The notes: generated from the letters alone by a model not told the origin. A stretch of DNA of 64,000 nt from Streptomyces radiopugnans (GCF_900110735.1 NZ_FOET01000016.1:62001-126000); one strand, 5' to 3'. Shown: positions 43,991 through 54,237, counted from the first letter of the stretch. Translations and numbers: made by a program.

Positions 43991-44551
43991 TCATCCCTCC
44001 CCTGCCCCCGACTCTCGAGGCAGCGCCCCCGAACAGGTGGCCCGCCCGAACTCCCCCGCCGCGGTGGCACCCTGTACGTGCCTGCCGCGTACGGCGACCG
44101 CGCAGCGGGCCTTGCCGCCCTGCTCGCCGAGGGTGATGGAGACGACCGCCTGCCGGCCCAGCGGCACCGCGACGGTCTTGCGCCACGGCAGGGTGGCGGC
44201 CTCGACGACCACCGCCTTCCCGGACTCGCTGCGGGCCTGGTACGTGATGTCGGCGGTGCCGCTGCCGGTGACTTCGTAGGTCACCGCGGCGGTGGGGACC
44301 TTGCGCTCCGGCTTGTCGTCGTCCCCGCCGCTTCCGGCCGTGATCCCGTAGCCGACGAGCGCCGCGCACGCGGCGAGTATCCCTCCGGCGATGAGCAGCC
44401 CGGAACGGTCCGGCCGCCGGGACGGGGCCGGGGAGGCGGACATCGGCTCATCAGCCCCGGGCCCGGGCCCGGGCCCCGGCTCCGGCTCCGACTTCAGCTC
44501 CGACCCCAACTCCTGCTCCGCCGCCGCCCCCGTCTCTTCCGTGCCCTTCAC
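43991..44551 (-). CDS. MmpS-like membrane-anchored protein
   Basis: This 186-residue protein has an acidic, Pro/Glu-rich cytoplasmic tail (1-45), one membrane helix at about 54-74 (LLIAGGILAACAALVGYGIT) and an external beta-rich domain from about 90. That domain shows the MmpS pattern VTYEVTGSGTADITYQARS, the TLPWRKTVAVPLG block and a late Cys pair (ARCAVAVRGRHV...ATCSG). MmpS proteins assist MMPL exporters in mycobacteria by bridging to the outside. Here no MMPL gene is adjacent, though one lies 7 kb upstream. GGAGGGGG is eight bases before the GTG. It is divergent from the RHS gene across 269 bases. Confidence 0.75.
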   Translation of the reverse strand: MKGTEETGAAAEQELGSELKSEPEPGPGPGPGADEPMSASPAPSRRPDRSGLLIAGGILAACAALVGYGITAGSGGDDDKPERKVPTAAVTYEVTGSGTADITYQARSESGKAVVVEAATLPWRKTVAVPLGRQAVVSITLGEQGGKARCAVAVRGRHVQGATAAGEFGRATCSGALPRESGAGEG

Positions 44552-44700
44552 GGCGATTCCCCCTCCGCACCACGATTTCACCCCGTCCCCGGGCGATGAC
44601 CGGGGCTTTATACCCGACCCCCACCCCCGTCCGCCACTGTGCGGACAATTCAGACAGCGCAGCGCCAATTTGCCACCAACTGCCCTAACTGTCTAATCAG

Positions 44701-44730
44701 TTGACACCGCTTCAACCGCCTGAATAAAAA
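44701..44730 (+). promoter_or_regulatory. Sigma-70-type promoter for the RHS gene
   Basis: TTGACA (44701-44706), an 18-base spacer and TAAAAA (44725-44730) lie in an unusually AT-rich stretch about 90 bases before the RHS start. A vegetative (HrdB) promoter is likely. Confidence 0.6.
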
Positions 44731-44820
44731 TCTCGGCGCCATTCCCTCGGCTTTGTCCGGACACCCCGGAAACACCTTGGGGGCGGCGTTTTCAGCCAGG
44801 TTCTATCAGGAAGGTTTGGC

Positions 44821-47800
44821 GTGAGACCCAGACTGGGAAGGGCAACGGCCTGCCTGGTGGCGGCAGCGGTGATGAGCACCGCGCTGCCCCAGCTCGCCTA
44901 CGCCGCACCGGCGTCCGACGGTGACGACGGCAGCGGAGTCGTCGACGCCGTCAAGGGCTGGTTCGGGGACGACGGCGAGGACGGCGGCGAAGACGCCGAA
45001 CCGCCCTCGCACAACGAGGCCGGGATAGCCGACCGGCAGAAACTGCCCCAGGGCAAGAACGCACCGAAGGTGAAGCGCGTCAAGGAACTGGCCGGGCGGC
45101 GCACCGCGAACGCCCGGTTCTGGCAGCTTTCCGACGGACGCGTACAGGCGGAGGTTTCGGCCACCCCCACCGCTTACCGTTCCGGGAAATCGTGGAAGGA
45201 CATCGACCCCACGGTCGAGGAAAGCGGCCGCAAGGGATTCGAGTTCGCCAACACCAGCAACGCGACGCGGAGCTGGTTCGGCTCGGACGCGGAGCGCCTG
45301 CTGCGGGTGGAGTCCGCGGACGGGCACGCCGTGACGGTCGGTCTGCCCGGGGCCGCGGAGTTGGCGCCGGTGGCCGAGGGCGACACCGTCACCTACCGCG
45401 ACGCGCTCCACGGCGCCGATCTGTCGTACCAGGTCGGTCCGGGCCGGGTGAAGGAGAACATCGTCCTGGCCGAGGCTCCGGACGGGCCGGTGACCTTCAC
45501 TTTCACGCTGGACACCGACGGTCTGACGCCGAAGGCGCGCAAGGACGGCTCGATCGCCTTCTACGGTGAGTCGGCCGATCCGGTGCTGGTGATGCCCGCG
45601 GCGTTCATGACGGACGCGGCGAAGGACCGCGAGTCGCCCTACGGCACCGGCTACAGCACCAAGGTCGCCCAGAAGCTCACCAGGGACGGCTCGTCCTGGA
45701 AGCTGGCCGTGACGCCGGACGCCAAGTGGCTGGCGGCCAAGGAGCGGCGGTATCCGGTCACCATCGACCCGACGATCTCCATCGCCCCGACGCCGTCCAC
45801 GGCGCAGGACGTGATGATCTCGTCGGACGGTCCGGCGTCGAACTACGACGACAACTGGCGCCTGTCGGTCGGCAACACCTCCACGGGCAGCTCCCGCGCC
45901 CTGCTGCGCTTTCCCATCGGCAGCATCCCGGCCGGGACGAAGCTGGACTCGGCCGATCTGCGGCTGTACTACGACCAGACCCACACCACCGGCACCACCG
46001 AGGTGCAGCTGGAGGCGCACCGCGCCACCGGCGCCTGGTCGGAGTCCAGCGCGACCTGGAACAACGCCAGCGGTCTGACCGGTGAGCTGTCGGGCACGTC
46101 GGTGCTGGTCGACGACGGTGACCTGGGCACCACGGCCGCGAAGGGCTCCTGGCCCGTCTCGGGGAACACGGCGTACACGCAGTACGCGACCAACCAGGAC
46201 TACCGCTACAACAAGGACACCGTCGCCGCCGACACCTACACCTGGCAGCCCAGCCTGCCGGAGGACGGCGAGTACCAGGTCGAGGCGCACTACGTGCCCG
46301 CCGCCGACCGTGCCACCAGCGCCCCCTACACGGTCACCTACGACGGCGGCTCCAAGACGTACACCGTCGACCAGTCGGCGGGTACCGCTGGCGTGTGGAA
46401 GACCCTGGGCACGCACCGCTTCAAGGCGGGCACCGTGGGCAAGGTCGTCCTCGGTGACGGACCGGCGTCCGCCAGCACCGCGGTGATCGCGGACTCGGTG
46501 CGGTTCACCAAGGGCGGGGTGGTCACCAAGCAGCCCTCGCAGGTGAACACCTGGCACTCGTTCCCGGTGACGAGGACGGTCCAGCAGTGGATCGACGGCA
46601 CCCACGACAACCACGGGTTCGTGGTCAAGGCGGGCGACGAGTCCGCCGACGGCCCCAAGGGCGGCCCCCGCTACGAGGGCAGCGAGTTCGCCTACAACGG
46701 GGAGACGGCCAACTACCCGCGCCTGGTCCTCACCTACGGCCGGCCCGGCGTCGAGCTGGACCCGCCGACGACGATCCACGACACCGGCGCGGAGCTGAAG
46801 TGGTCGGCCTACACCGACCCGTCCACGGCCACCACCGCTGACGACATCGTCGAGTACCAGGTCCACCGCTCGGTGTTCCAGACGTTCACCCCGTCCGCCG
46901 CGACCCTGGTCGCGCCCGTGGCCTCGAACACCACCTCCTACACGGACACCTCCGCCACCCCGACCGCGGCCGACAGCTCGGACCCGTTCGGGCGGGCGTA
47001 CTACTACATGGTCGCCGTCAAGACCAAGGACGGCCGGGTCACCGCGGCGCCGACCCGGCTGGTGCGGCTGCCGAAGGCGGGCCGTACCACAAAGGTCTTC
47101 GAGGCGGCGCAGGACACCACGCTGTCCTCGACGGAGTCGACCATCCCGCACGACACGCTCACCGACGGCGTGCCGCAGAACTGGCTCGCGGTCGGCAACA
47201 ACTCCCCCACCTACGGCACCACCCGGGCGGCGCTGAAGTTCCCCGACCTCGGCCTGCCGACGTCCGCGCGGGTCCTGGACGCCACCTTGCGGCTGTGGGG
47301 CACGCAGACCACCACCGGGGCCTCCGGCGCGGTGTACGAGATGCGTCCGCTGACCCGTGACTTCGACGAGGCCACGGCCACCTGGACCAAGGCCAACGCC
47401 ACCACCAACTGGACCACCCCCGGTGGTGACGCCGGCGCCGCGCTCGCCGACACCGTCCCGGCGATGAGCAACGACCCCTCCCGCCGCGACTGGAACGCCA
47501 CCAGCCTGGTCCAGGACTGGGTGCGCAACCCCGGCACCGGGCAGGGCGTGCTGGTGAAGATGCGGGACGAGTCGGTCCAGCAGGAGCGGACCGTCTTCCT
47601 CTCCTCCGAGGCGGGCGAGAAGCGGCTGCGCCCGCGCATGGTGGTCACCTACGTCGACGCGACCACCGCCTCCACCTACCACGCGCCGAAGACCCCGGCG
47701 CGGATGACCCCGAACTCGGAGTACTCGGTCGAGTTCACCCTCACCAACACCACCGACACCACCTGGAAGGCCGCCGACCGGGCGCTGTCCTACACCTGGG

Positions 47801-50800
47801 CGCTGCCCGACGGCACCGACGCCACCACCGGCGGCAACCAGGTCCGCACGGCCCTGCCCAAGGACGTCGTCCCCGGTGACACCGTCACCCTCCAGGCGCG
47901 GGTGAAGACCCCGATCAACAGCGACTCGGGCAACAAGCGCAACGACTACGTCCTGACCTGGGACCTCCTCAACACCACCACCGGCGCCTGGCTCTCCGCC
48001 GGGACCGGCGGCATCCCCGGCCTGAAGCAGAACATCGCGGTCGAGGACCCCACCTCCAACACGCTGGGCCTGGAGAAGTTCTACGCCTACACCGGCAAGA
48101 ACACCGGCGCCGGGTCCACGGTGATGAACAACCTGGCCGCGGGCAACAGCGTCTGGTCCTACAACGCGTTCTCCAACCCCGGTCGCGGTCTGACGACGTT
48201 CGCCAGGTTCGCGTACAACTCGCTCGACACCTCCGACACGGTGACCGGAGCGGGCTGGTCCGCCCAGTTCGCCGGACCCATCCGGCTCGGCGCGCCGCTG
48301 GACTTCCACCCCAACCCGCACCCGACCGAGGTCCGCCTGCCGGACGGTGACGGCACCACGCACGTCTTCCGCAAGCGGGACGACGGCACCTGGAAGGCGC
48401 CCGCGGGCGTCCACTACCGCCTCACCGCCAAGCCGGGCCTGGACTGCACCCCGGACAAGGACCCGATCCCGGACGCCTGGACGCTGCTGCGTCCGGACGG
48501 CACCCGCTTCCTCTTCGGCTGCGACGGCTATCTGACGTCGGTCGTCGACAAGAACGGCAACACGCAGACGTACACGTACGAGGAGCGCAAGTCCAACAAC
48601 AAGCCGACGAAGTTCCTCACCTACATCACGGACCCGGCAGGCCGTCAGTCGCTGACCGTCGACTACTACCGCAAGGGCGACGCGTCGTACGACTACATCG
48701 ACGACACCGGCGCCAGGGTCACCGGCTCCAACCTGACCAACTCCAAGATCTACGACCACGTCAAGTCCATCAAGGACATCTCGGGCCGGAAGATCTCCTT
48801 CTACTACACCGACAAGGGCCTGCTCGGGCAGTTCACCGACGGTGACGGCTCCGCGCAGCCCAAGGTCTTCAAGTTCACCTACGACGCCACCCAGGGCAAC
48901 AAGAACGTCAAGCTGGTCAAGGCCACCGACCCGCGCGGCAACGCCACCCGGCTGACGCACTACTCCCCGCAGGCCGGCGACGACCCGAAGTACCACTGGT
49001 GGACGAAGACGATCAACGACCGGCTCGGCGGTGACACTGGGTTCGCGTACGCGGCGAACACGGCGAACACCAAGTTCACGGACACCACCGTCACCGACGC
49101 CGAGGCGCACGCGACGAAGTACGTCACCGACGACTTCGCCCGGCCGGTGCGGACGGTCAACGCCAAGTCGCAGAAGATCGACCTGAGCTGGGACGCGGAC
49201 AACAACGTCACTCTCCTGACGGAGGACAACGGCGCCAAGACCGCGTTCTGCTACGACCAGAAGACCGGCTACCCGCTGTGGAAGCTGGACGCGGAGTCCA
49301 TCAAGGAGAACGGCAACACACCCCCGGACCCGGCGACCACCTGCGGCACCGGCACCGGCTCGTACCCGGCGCACGCGGCGAAGTTCGAGTACGCCACCCG
49401 CGCCGACGGTTTCGCCGCGGACCTGTTCCGCAAGACGTCCCCGCTGGGCCACTCCTGGCAGTTCGGGTACGACACTTTCGGCAACCTGAAGACGGTCACC
49501 GACCCCAAGGGCGTCGCCACCGCGACCGCCGGGGACTACACCACGTCGTACGAGTACGACGGGTACGGCCAGCTGACCCGGGCGACCGACGCCAACGGCA
49601 ACCCGACGACCAACAGCGAGTTCGGTCCGACCGGTTACCCGGCGAAGATCACCGACGCGCTCGACAAGACCACGTCGTACGTGTACGACGAGCGCGGCCA
49701 GGTCACCGAGGTCGTCGACGCCCTGGGCAAGAAGACCACGCAGACCTACGACACCTACGGGCGTCCGCTGGTCAGCACGGTGCCCAAGGACCAGGACGCC
49801 GGGATTCTGATCACCACTCCGGCGCCGAAGTACGACCCGAACGACAACGTCCTGGAGACCACCGCGCCGCACGGGGCGGTGTCGAAGGCGTCGTACGACG
49901 CCGCGGACCAGGTCACCTCGGCCACGGCTCCCGCCAACAACCAGTCGGTGCCGCGGGTGACGACGTACACCTACGACAAGGTCGGCAACCTCAAGACGAC
50001 GACCGAGCCGAAGGGCAACGTCGCCGGTGCGGTGGCGGGCTCGTACACCACGACCAACCACTACAACGAGATTTACCAGCTCACCTCCGTGGTCAACGCG
50101 GGCGGGGACCGGATCTCGTACGTCTACGACAGCGTCGGCAACGTCGTCACGGTCATCGACCCGAAGAAGAACGCGACCGCGGACCCCGGCGACTTCACCT
50201 CCAAGACGGCGTACGACTGGAACCACCGCATCACCACGGTGACCGACGCGGCGGGGAAGTCCACGAAGCGGTCCTACGACAAGGACTCGCGGGTCGTCTC
50301 CTCCACGGACGCGGAGAACAACACCTCCACCGTCACCTACGACGAGCGCGGCAAGACCACCGAGGTCAAGATCCCGCACTCGGGCACCTCGCCGATCACG
50401 TACCGGATCACGAAGTACGAGTACGACGAGGTCGGCAACACCACCAAGGTGCTGACCCCGCGGGCCACCGCGGCCGGGACGTCGGAGGCGTTCGCCCAGC
50501 GCACCGAGTACGACGCGCTGAACCGCCCGGTCAAGCAGTACCAGCCCTACGATCCGGCGGACGCCCGCTACAACGACCCCAACGTCTACACCGAAACGGT
50601 CTACGACGCGGTCGGCCAGGTCAAGAAGACCTCCATGCCCCCGTCCGAGGGGCAGACGGTCCGCAATGACACCACGTTCACCTACTTCGACAACGGGTGG
50701 GCGAAGTCGGCCACCGATCCCTGGGACATCGTCACCACCTACGACTACAACGACCTCGGCCAGCAGACCAAGCGCACGCTGACGTCCGCCGGTGGCGACG

Positions 50801-53571
50801 CCGACCGCACCATGACGTGGGCCTACTACCCCAACGGGGCGCTCAAGTCGAAGTCGGACGACGGTGTCCCGGTCGGCAAGCACGTCGTGCTCGTCGACAA
50901 CTCCGACACCCAGAACACCGCCGCCACCGGCACCTGGACGAAGGGGGACAGCACCGGTCAGCAGGGCTACGACCACCGCACCCACGCGGCGGGCACCGGC
51001 ACCGACGCCTTCACCTGGAAGCTCAACATCCCCCAGGACGGCACGTACACCGCGTACGTGAAGTACCCGAAGGTGACGGGCGCGGCCACCGCGGCGAAGT
51101 ACACGCTGACCCACGGCACCACCACCGAGCCGTCGGTGACCCGGGACCAGTCCGCGAACCCCGGCACCTGGGTGTCGCTGGGCTCCTACAGCCTCAAGCA
51201 GGGCGCGGACGCGGAGCTGAAGCTGGAGCAGAGCGGTGGCGGCGTCGTGGTCGCCGACGCGGTGAAGCTGGTCCGCGACACCCGCGGCGAGACCGACAAC
51301 GAGAAGCACACCTTCACCTACGGCTATGACGTCAACGGCAATCTGACGTCGATCGACGACACCTCGCCAGACGCCAAGGCGGTCACGTACTCCGTGGCCC
51401 ACGACGCGCTCAACCAGGTGAAGTCGGTCACCGAGGCGCTGACCGACCAGCGGACGAAGACCACGGCGTTCACCTATGACGCCAACGGCCGGCTGGAGAC
51501 GGTCACGCACCCCGACCAGTTCTCCAAGTACACCTACGACCTGCGGGAACTGGTCAAGACGGTCTCCGTCGGCAAGTCGGCGACGGACACCGACCCGAAG
51601 GTGTCGTCGTACACCTACACCGACCGCGGTCTGAAGCTGAGGGAGACCAAGGCCAACGGCAACACCGTCGACTACACGTACTACCTCGACGGCGCCGTGA
51701 AGAGCACGGTGGAGAAGAAGGCGGACGGCAACACGCTGGTCGCCTCGCACACCTACGCCTACGACCCGAACGGCAACAAGGCGCGGGACACCGCGAAGAA
51801 GATGAACGCCGACAACCACGCGGCGTACCTCGAATCCACCACGGACTACACCTACGACCCGGCCGACCGGCTGGCGAAGTCGGTGAAGACCGGCAACGGC
51901 GCGGGCACCGAGACCTACGTCCACGACGACAACTCCAACGTCGTCAGCCAGTCGGTCCGGGGCACGTCGACGACGTTCGTCTACGACCGCAACCGGCTGC
52001 TGACCTCGACCACGGGCGGGGCGACCTCCCGGTTCAACTACGACCCGTTCGGGCGCCAGGAGTCGGTCCTCGCCGGTGGCGAGATCGTCTCGCGGAACGT
52101 GTACGACGGCTTCGACCACGTCGTGGAGTCCCAGCAGCGGGGCGCCGACGGCGCGATGAAGTCGACCACGTACGCCTTCGACCCGCTGGACCGCACCACC
52201 TCGAAGACGGTGGACGGCAAGACCACCGACTTCTCCTACCTGGGGCTGTCCGGTGAGGTACTGGACGAGCGGGTCGCAGGTGAGCTGACCAAGTCGTACC
52301 AGTACAGCCCGTGGGGCGAGCGGCTGTCGCAGGTCAAGCACCACTCCAACGGCACGACCGAGGACGGCTTCTACGGCTACAACGGCCACACCGACGTCGA
52401 GACCGTCACCGACAGCGACGGCGACACCAAGGCGACGTACGGCTACACGGCCTACGGCAAGGACGACGAGTCCGAGTTCACCGGCATCGACAAGCCCGAC
52501 GCCACCGACCCGACGAAGGAGGAGTACAACCCCTACCGCTTCAACGCCAAGCGGTGGGACGCCCAGTCCGGCACCTACGACATGGGCTTCCGCAACTACG
52601 ACCCGGGGCTGAACCGCTTCACCACGCGGGACATGTACAACGGCGCCCTCGCCGACATGTCCCTGGGCGCGGACCCGTACACCGGCAACCGGTACGCCTT
52701 CACCGGCGGCAACCCGGTCAGCAGCGTCGAGCTGGACGGTCACTTCGCCATCGCGATCCCCATCGCGGCGGTCGTGGTCGTCGCGGTGGTGGCGGCGGTC
52801 GCCACCGACGAGGTGGTGTCCGAGGTGCAGGGGCGGCCCAGCTTCCTGGACAGCCTCGGTGACGCCCTCACCTCCACGGCCGAGGGCATCCGCGACGCCG
52901 TGAACCGCACGAGGCAGGAGGAGCCCGAGCCCACTCCCACTCCGAGGCCCGCGCCCCGGCCGACACCTGACAACGGCAGCCGGGGCAAGTGCGGGGGCGG
53001 CTGGGTCGAGCACGGTGACCTGGACGCGGCGAACGGCAACCGGGCCACGGGCGTACGGGCCTGTCTCACGGAGGGCTATCTGGCGGCGAACCCGGGGACG
53101 AAGACGAACGTCTCCGTCGTCGCGCCTCCCGGCTACCGGTGGGCGCAGCGCACCGCGGGCTGGCTCGGTGCCCACCCGGTGGACCAGAACATCAACGCCT
53201 GTCACCTCCTCGGCAAGCAGCTGTCCGGTTCCGGCACCCAGCTGGAGAACCTGGCCACCTGCGCGCGGGGGGCGAACGCCCCGCAGGACGGCGCCCAGCA
53301 GGGCACCAACAACATGCAGAACTACGAGAACCAGGTCAGGGAAGCCGTCGCGGCGGGCCAGGACGTCTACTACACGGTGACGCCTCGCTACAGTGGCCGC
53401 CGGACGGTGCCGACGGGCTTCACGCTCAGTGCCTACGGGACAAACCCCGACGGCACGCCGGGACTCGTCATCCCGCCCGTCTTCATCACCAACACGCTGG
53501 CGGGCCGGAACCTCGGCATGTTCAACGACCCGAACACGGGTCGGCAGGTTCCCACCGGGAGCACGCCGTGA
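44821..53571 (+). CDS. Giant secreted RHS/YD-repeat polymorphic toxin with nuclease tip
   Basis: This is a 2916-residue secreted protein. The signal peptide is 1-28 (cleavage after LAYA). A DNRLRE-type domain (about 318-640) is interrupted by a golvesin-like module (about 455-565). An FN3-like segment (640-755), a second DNRLRE domain (755-960) and an NBR1-Ig-like domain (960-1060) follow. YD repeats run from about 1230 to 2510, again interrupted by a golvesin-like module (2020-2155). The RHS core is at 2520-2640 (YRFNAKRWDAQSGTYDMG), then a hydrophobic helix (2641-2665) and a toxin of about 185 residues. The toxin tip has NACHLLGKQLSGSG, NLAT and VYYTVTPRYSG, as in DNA/RNA non-specific endonucleases, with His as the likely catalyst. 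AGGAAGG precedes the GTG. Confidence 0.88.
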   Translation: MRPRLGRATACLVAAAVMSTALPQLAYAAPASDGDDGSGVVDAVKGWFGDDGEDGGEDAEPPSHNEAGIADRQKLPQGKNAPKVKRVKELAGRRTANARFWQLSDGRVQAEVSATPTAYRSGKSWKDIDPTVEESGRKGFEFANTSNATRSWFGSDAERLLRVESADGHAVTVGLPGAAELAPVAEGDTVTYRDALHGADLSYQVGPGRVKENIVLAEAPDGPVTFTFTLDTDGLTPKARKDGSIAFYGESADPVLVMPAAFMTDAAKDRESPYGTGYSTKVAQKLTRDGSSWKLAVTPDAKWLAAKERRYPVTIDPTISIAPTPSTAQDVMISSDGPASNYDDNWRLSVGNTSTGSSRALLRFPIGSIPAGTKLDSADLRLYYDQTHTTGTTEVQLEAHRATGAWSESSATWNNASGLTGELSGTSVLVDDGDLGTTAAKGSWPVSGNTAYTQYATNQDYRYNKDTVAADTYTWQPSLPEDGEYQVEAHYVPAADRATSAPYTVTYDGGSKTYTVDQSAGTAGVWKTLGTHRFKAGTVGKVVLGDGPASASTAVIADSVRFTKGGVVTKQPSQVNTWHSFPVTRTVQQWIDGTHDNHGFVVKAGDESADGPKGGPRYEGSEFAYNGETANYPRLVLTYGRPGVELDPPTTIHDTGAELKWSAYTDPSTATTADDIVEYQVHRSVFQTFTPSAATLVAPVASNTTSYTDTSATPTAADSSDPFGRAYYYMVAVKTKDGRVTAAPTRLVRLPKAGRTTKVFEAAQDTTLSSTESTIPHDTLTDGVPQNWLAVGNNSPTYGTTRAALKFPDLGLPTSARVLDATLRLWGTQTTTGASGAVYEMRPLTRDFDEATATWTKANATTNWTTPGGDAGAALADTVPAMSNDPSRRDWNATSLVQDWVRNPGTGQGVLVKMRDESVQQERTVFLSSEAGEKRLRPRMVVTYVDATTASTYHAPKTPARMTPNSEYSVEFTLTNTTDTTWKAADRALSYTWALPDGTDATTGGNQVRTALPKDVVPGDTVTLQARVKTPINSDSGNKRNDYVLTWDLLNTTTGAWLSAGTGGIPGLKQNIAVEDPTSNTLGLEKFYAYTGKNTGAGSTVMNNLAAGNSVWSYNAFSNPGRGLTTFARFAYNSLDTSDTVTGAGWSAQFAGPIRLGAPLDFHPNPHPTEVRLPDGDGTTHVFRKRDDGTWKAPAGVHYRLTAKPGLDCTPDKDPIPDAWTLLRPDGTRFLFGCDGYLTSVVDKNGNTQTYTYEERKSNNKPTKFLTYITDPAGRQSLTVDYYRKGDASYDYIDDTGARVTGSNLTNSKIYDHVKSIKDISGRKISFYYTDKGLLGQFTDGDGSAQPKVFKFTYDATQGNKNVKLVKATDPRGNATRLTHYSPQAGDDPKYHWWTKTINDRLGGDTGFAYAANTANTKFTDTTVTDAEAHATKYVTDDFARPVRTVNAKSQKIDLSWDADNNVTLLTEDNGAKTAFCYDQKTGYPLWKLDAESIKENGNTPPDPATTCGTGTGSYPAHAAKFEYATRADGFAADLFRKTSPLGHSWQFGYDTFGNLKTVTDPKGVATATAGDYTTSYEYDGYGQLTRATDANGNPTTNSEFGPTGYPAKITDALDKTTSYVYDERGQVTEVVDALGKKTTQTYDTYGRPLVSTVPKDQDAGILITTPAPKYDPNDNVLETTAPHGAVSKASYDAADQVTSATAPANNQSVPRVTTYTYDKVGNLKTTTEPKGNVAGAVAGSYTTTNHYNEIYQLTSVVNAGGDRISYVYDSVGNVVTVIDPKKNATADPGDFTSKTAYDWNHRITTVTDAAGKSTKRSYDKDSRVVSSTDAENNTSTVTYDERGKTTEVKIPHSGTSPITYRITKYEYDEVGNTTKVLTPRATAAGTSEAFAQRTEYDALNRPVKQYQPYDPADARYNDPNVYTETVYDAVGQVKKTSMPPSEGQTVRNDTTFTYFDNGWAKSATDPWDIVTTYDYNDLGQQTKRTLTSAGGDADRTMTWAYYPNGALKSKSDDGVPVGKHVVLVDNSDTQNTAATGTWTKGDSTGQQGYDHRTHAAGTGTDAFTWKLNIPQDGTYTAYVKYPKVTGAATAAKYTLTHGTTTEPSVTRDQSANPGTWVSLGSYSLKQGADAELKLEQSGGGVVVADAVKLVRDTRGETDNEKHTFTYGYDVNGNLTSIDDTSPDAKAVTYSVAHDALNQVKSVTEALTDQRTKTTAFTYDANGRLETVTHPDQFSKYTYDLRELVKTVSVGKSATDTDPKVSSYTYTDRGLKLRETKANGNTVDYTYYLDGAVKSTVEKKADGNTLVASHTYAYDPNGNKARDTAKKMNADNHAAYLESTTDYTYDPADRLAKSVKTGNGAGTETYVHDDNSNVVSQSVRGTSTTFVYDRNRLLTSTTGGATSRFNYDPFGRQESVLAGGEIVSRNVYDGFDHVVESQQRGADGAMKSTTYAFDPLDRTTSKTVDGKTTDFSYLGLSGEVLDERVAGELTKSYQYSPWGERLSQVKHHSNGTTEDGFYGYNGHTDVETVTDSDGDTKATYGYTAYGKDDESEFTGIDKPDATDPTKEEYNPYRFNAKRWDAQSGTYDMGFRNYDPGLNRFTTRDMYNGALADMSLGADPYTGNRYAFTGGNPVSSVELDGHFAIAIPIAAVVVVAVVAAVATDEVVSEVQGRPSFLDSLGDALTSTAEGIRDAVNRTRQEEPEPTPTPRPAPRPTPDNGSRGKCGGGWVEHGDLDAANGNRATGVRACLTEGYLAANPGTKTNVSVVAPPGYRWAQRTAGWLGAHPVDQNINACHLLGKQLSGSGTQLENLATCARGANAPQDGAQQGTNNMQNYENQVREAVAAGQDVYYTVTPRYSGRRTVPTGFTLSAYGTNPDGTPGLVIPPVFITNTLAGRNLGMFNDPNTGRQVPTGSTP

Positions 53572-53595
53572 CCGGAGCCCGTGAAGGAGGAGCAC

Positions 53596-54216
53596 GTGAC
53601 TGAAACGCCCGAGTGGCAGGCGCTCCAGCAACTCATGCCACCCGCGCTCGAACCGGACCTCACGGTCGACTGGGACCGGATGCGGGAGTCGTGGGGTACG
53701 GAGTTCCCCGCCGACTACCGGCGGTTCATGGAGGTGTACGGGCCGGGGACGGTCCAGAGCTATCTGGTCGTCCAGGACCCGGAGCCCCGGGGCGCACCCC
53801 GGCGCTCGCAGTTCGGCGGCATGCAGCACGAGACGGCCAACGCCGAGCAGGCCTGGGCCGTCGCGGCGAAGTCGCCGGAGCTGGCGGGGTCGAGCCCACG
53901 GCTGATCGCCTGGGGCGCGGACTCCAGCGCGGACATCCTGTGCTGGGACGCCTCCGGTACGGACCCCGACGCCTGGCCGGTGCTGGTGCTGGACCGGGAC
54001 GAGGGTCTGTGGAGCCGTTACGACTGCGGCATGGTGGGGTTCCTCACCCGGTTGCTGCGCGCGGAGTTCGACGAGTGCCCGCTCGGCGACCTCTCGTTGT
54101 GGGGAAGGGGCTCGGCGGTCTTCCTCACGGTGAGCGAGTACCAGCGGCGGCTGGAGCAGGGGCTCGATCCGTGGACGGGCAAGCCTGATCCGTACGCCGG
54201 ATCGTACGGCCGCTGA
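53596..54216 (+). CDS. SMI1/KNR4-family immunity protein
   Basis: This 206-residue soluble protein has the SUKH-type core near its N-terminus, with LTVDWDRMRESWGTEFPADYRRFMEVYGPG, the typical Trp and LPxDYxxF pattern. SUKH proteins are the commonest immunity partners of nuclease toxins in polymorphic toxin systems. It starts 24 bases after the RHS stop, so it is in the same operon and should protect the producer from the nuclease tip. AAGGAGG five bases upstream favours the GTG at 53596 over the in-frame GTG at 53581. A perfect 16-bp terminator follows the gene. Confidence 0.82.
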   Translation: MTETPEWQALQQLMPPALEPDLTVDWDRMRESWGTEFPADYRRFMEVYGPGTVQSYLVVQDPEPRGAPRRSQFGGMQHETANAEQAWAVAAKSPELAGSSPRLIAWGADSSADILCWDASGTDPDAWPVLVLDRDEGLWSRYDCGMVGFLTRLLRAEFDECPLGDLSLWGRGSAVFLTVSEYQRRLEQGLDPWTGKPDPYAGSYGR

Positions 54217-54237
54217 CCGAGCCACCGCCCTGAAGAA

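Noticed and set aside
49500..52400. Many similar short segments in the RHS gene suggesting a repeat array
   Set aside because: They are degenerate YD protein repeats in frame, without fixed repeat units or spacers, so not CRISPR or tandem DNA repeats.
44806..54225. A 3139-codon open frame on the minus strand across the whole RHS gene
   Set aside because: It is the antisense shadow of a high-GC gene. Its translation is a Val/Gly/Arg-rich monotone without domains, while the plus strand has a signal peptide and recognisable modules.
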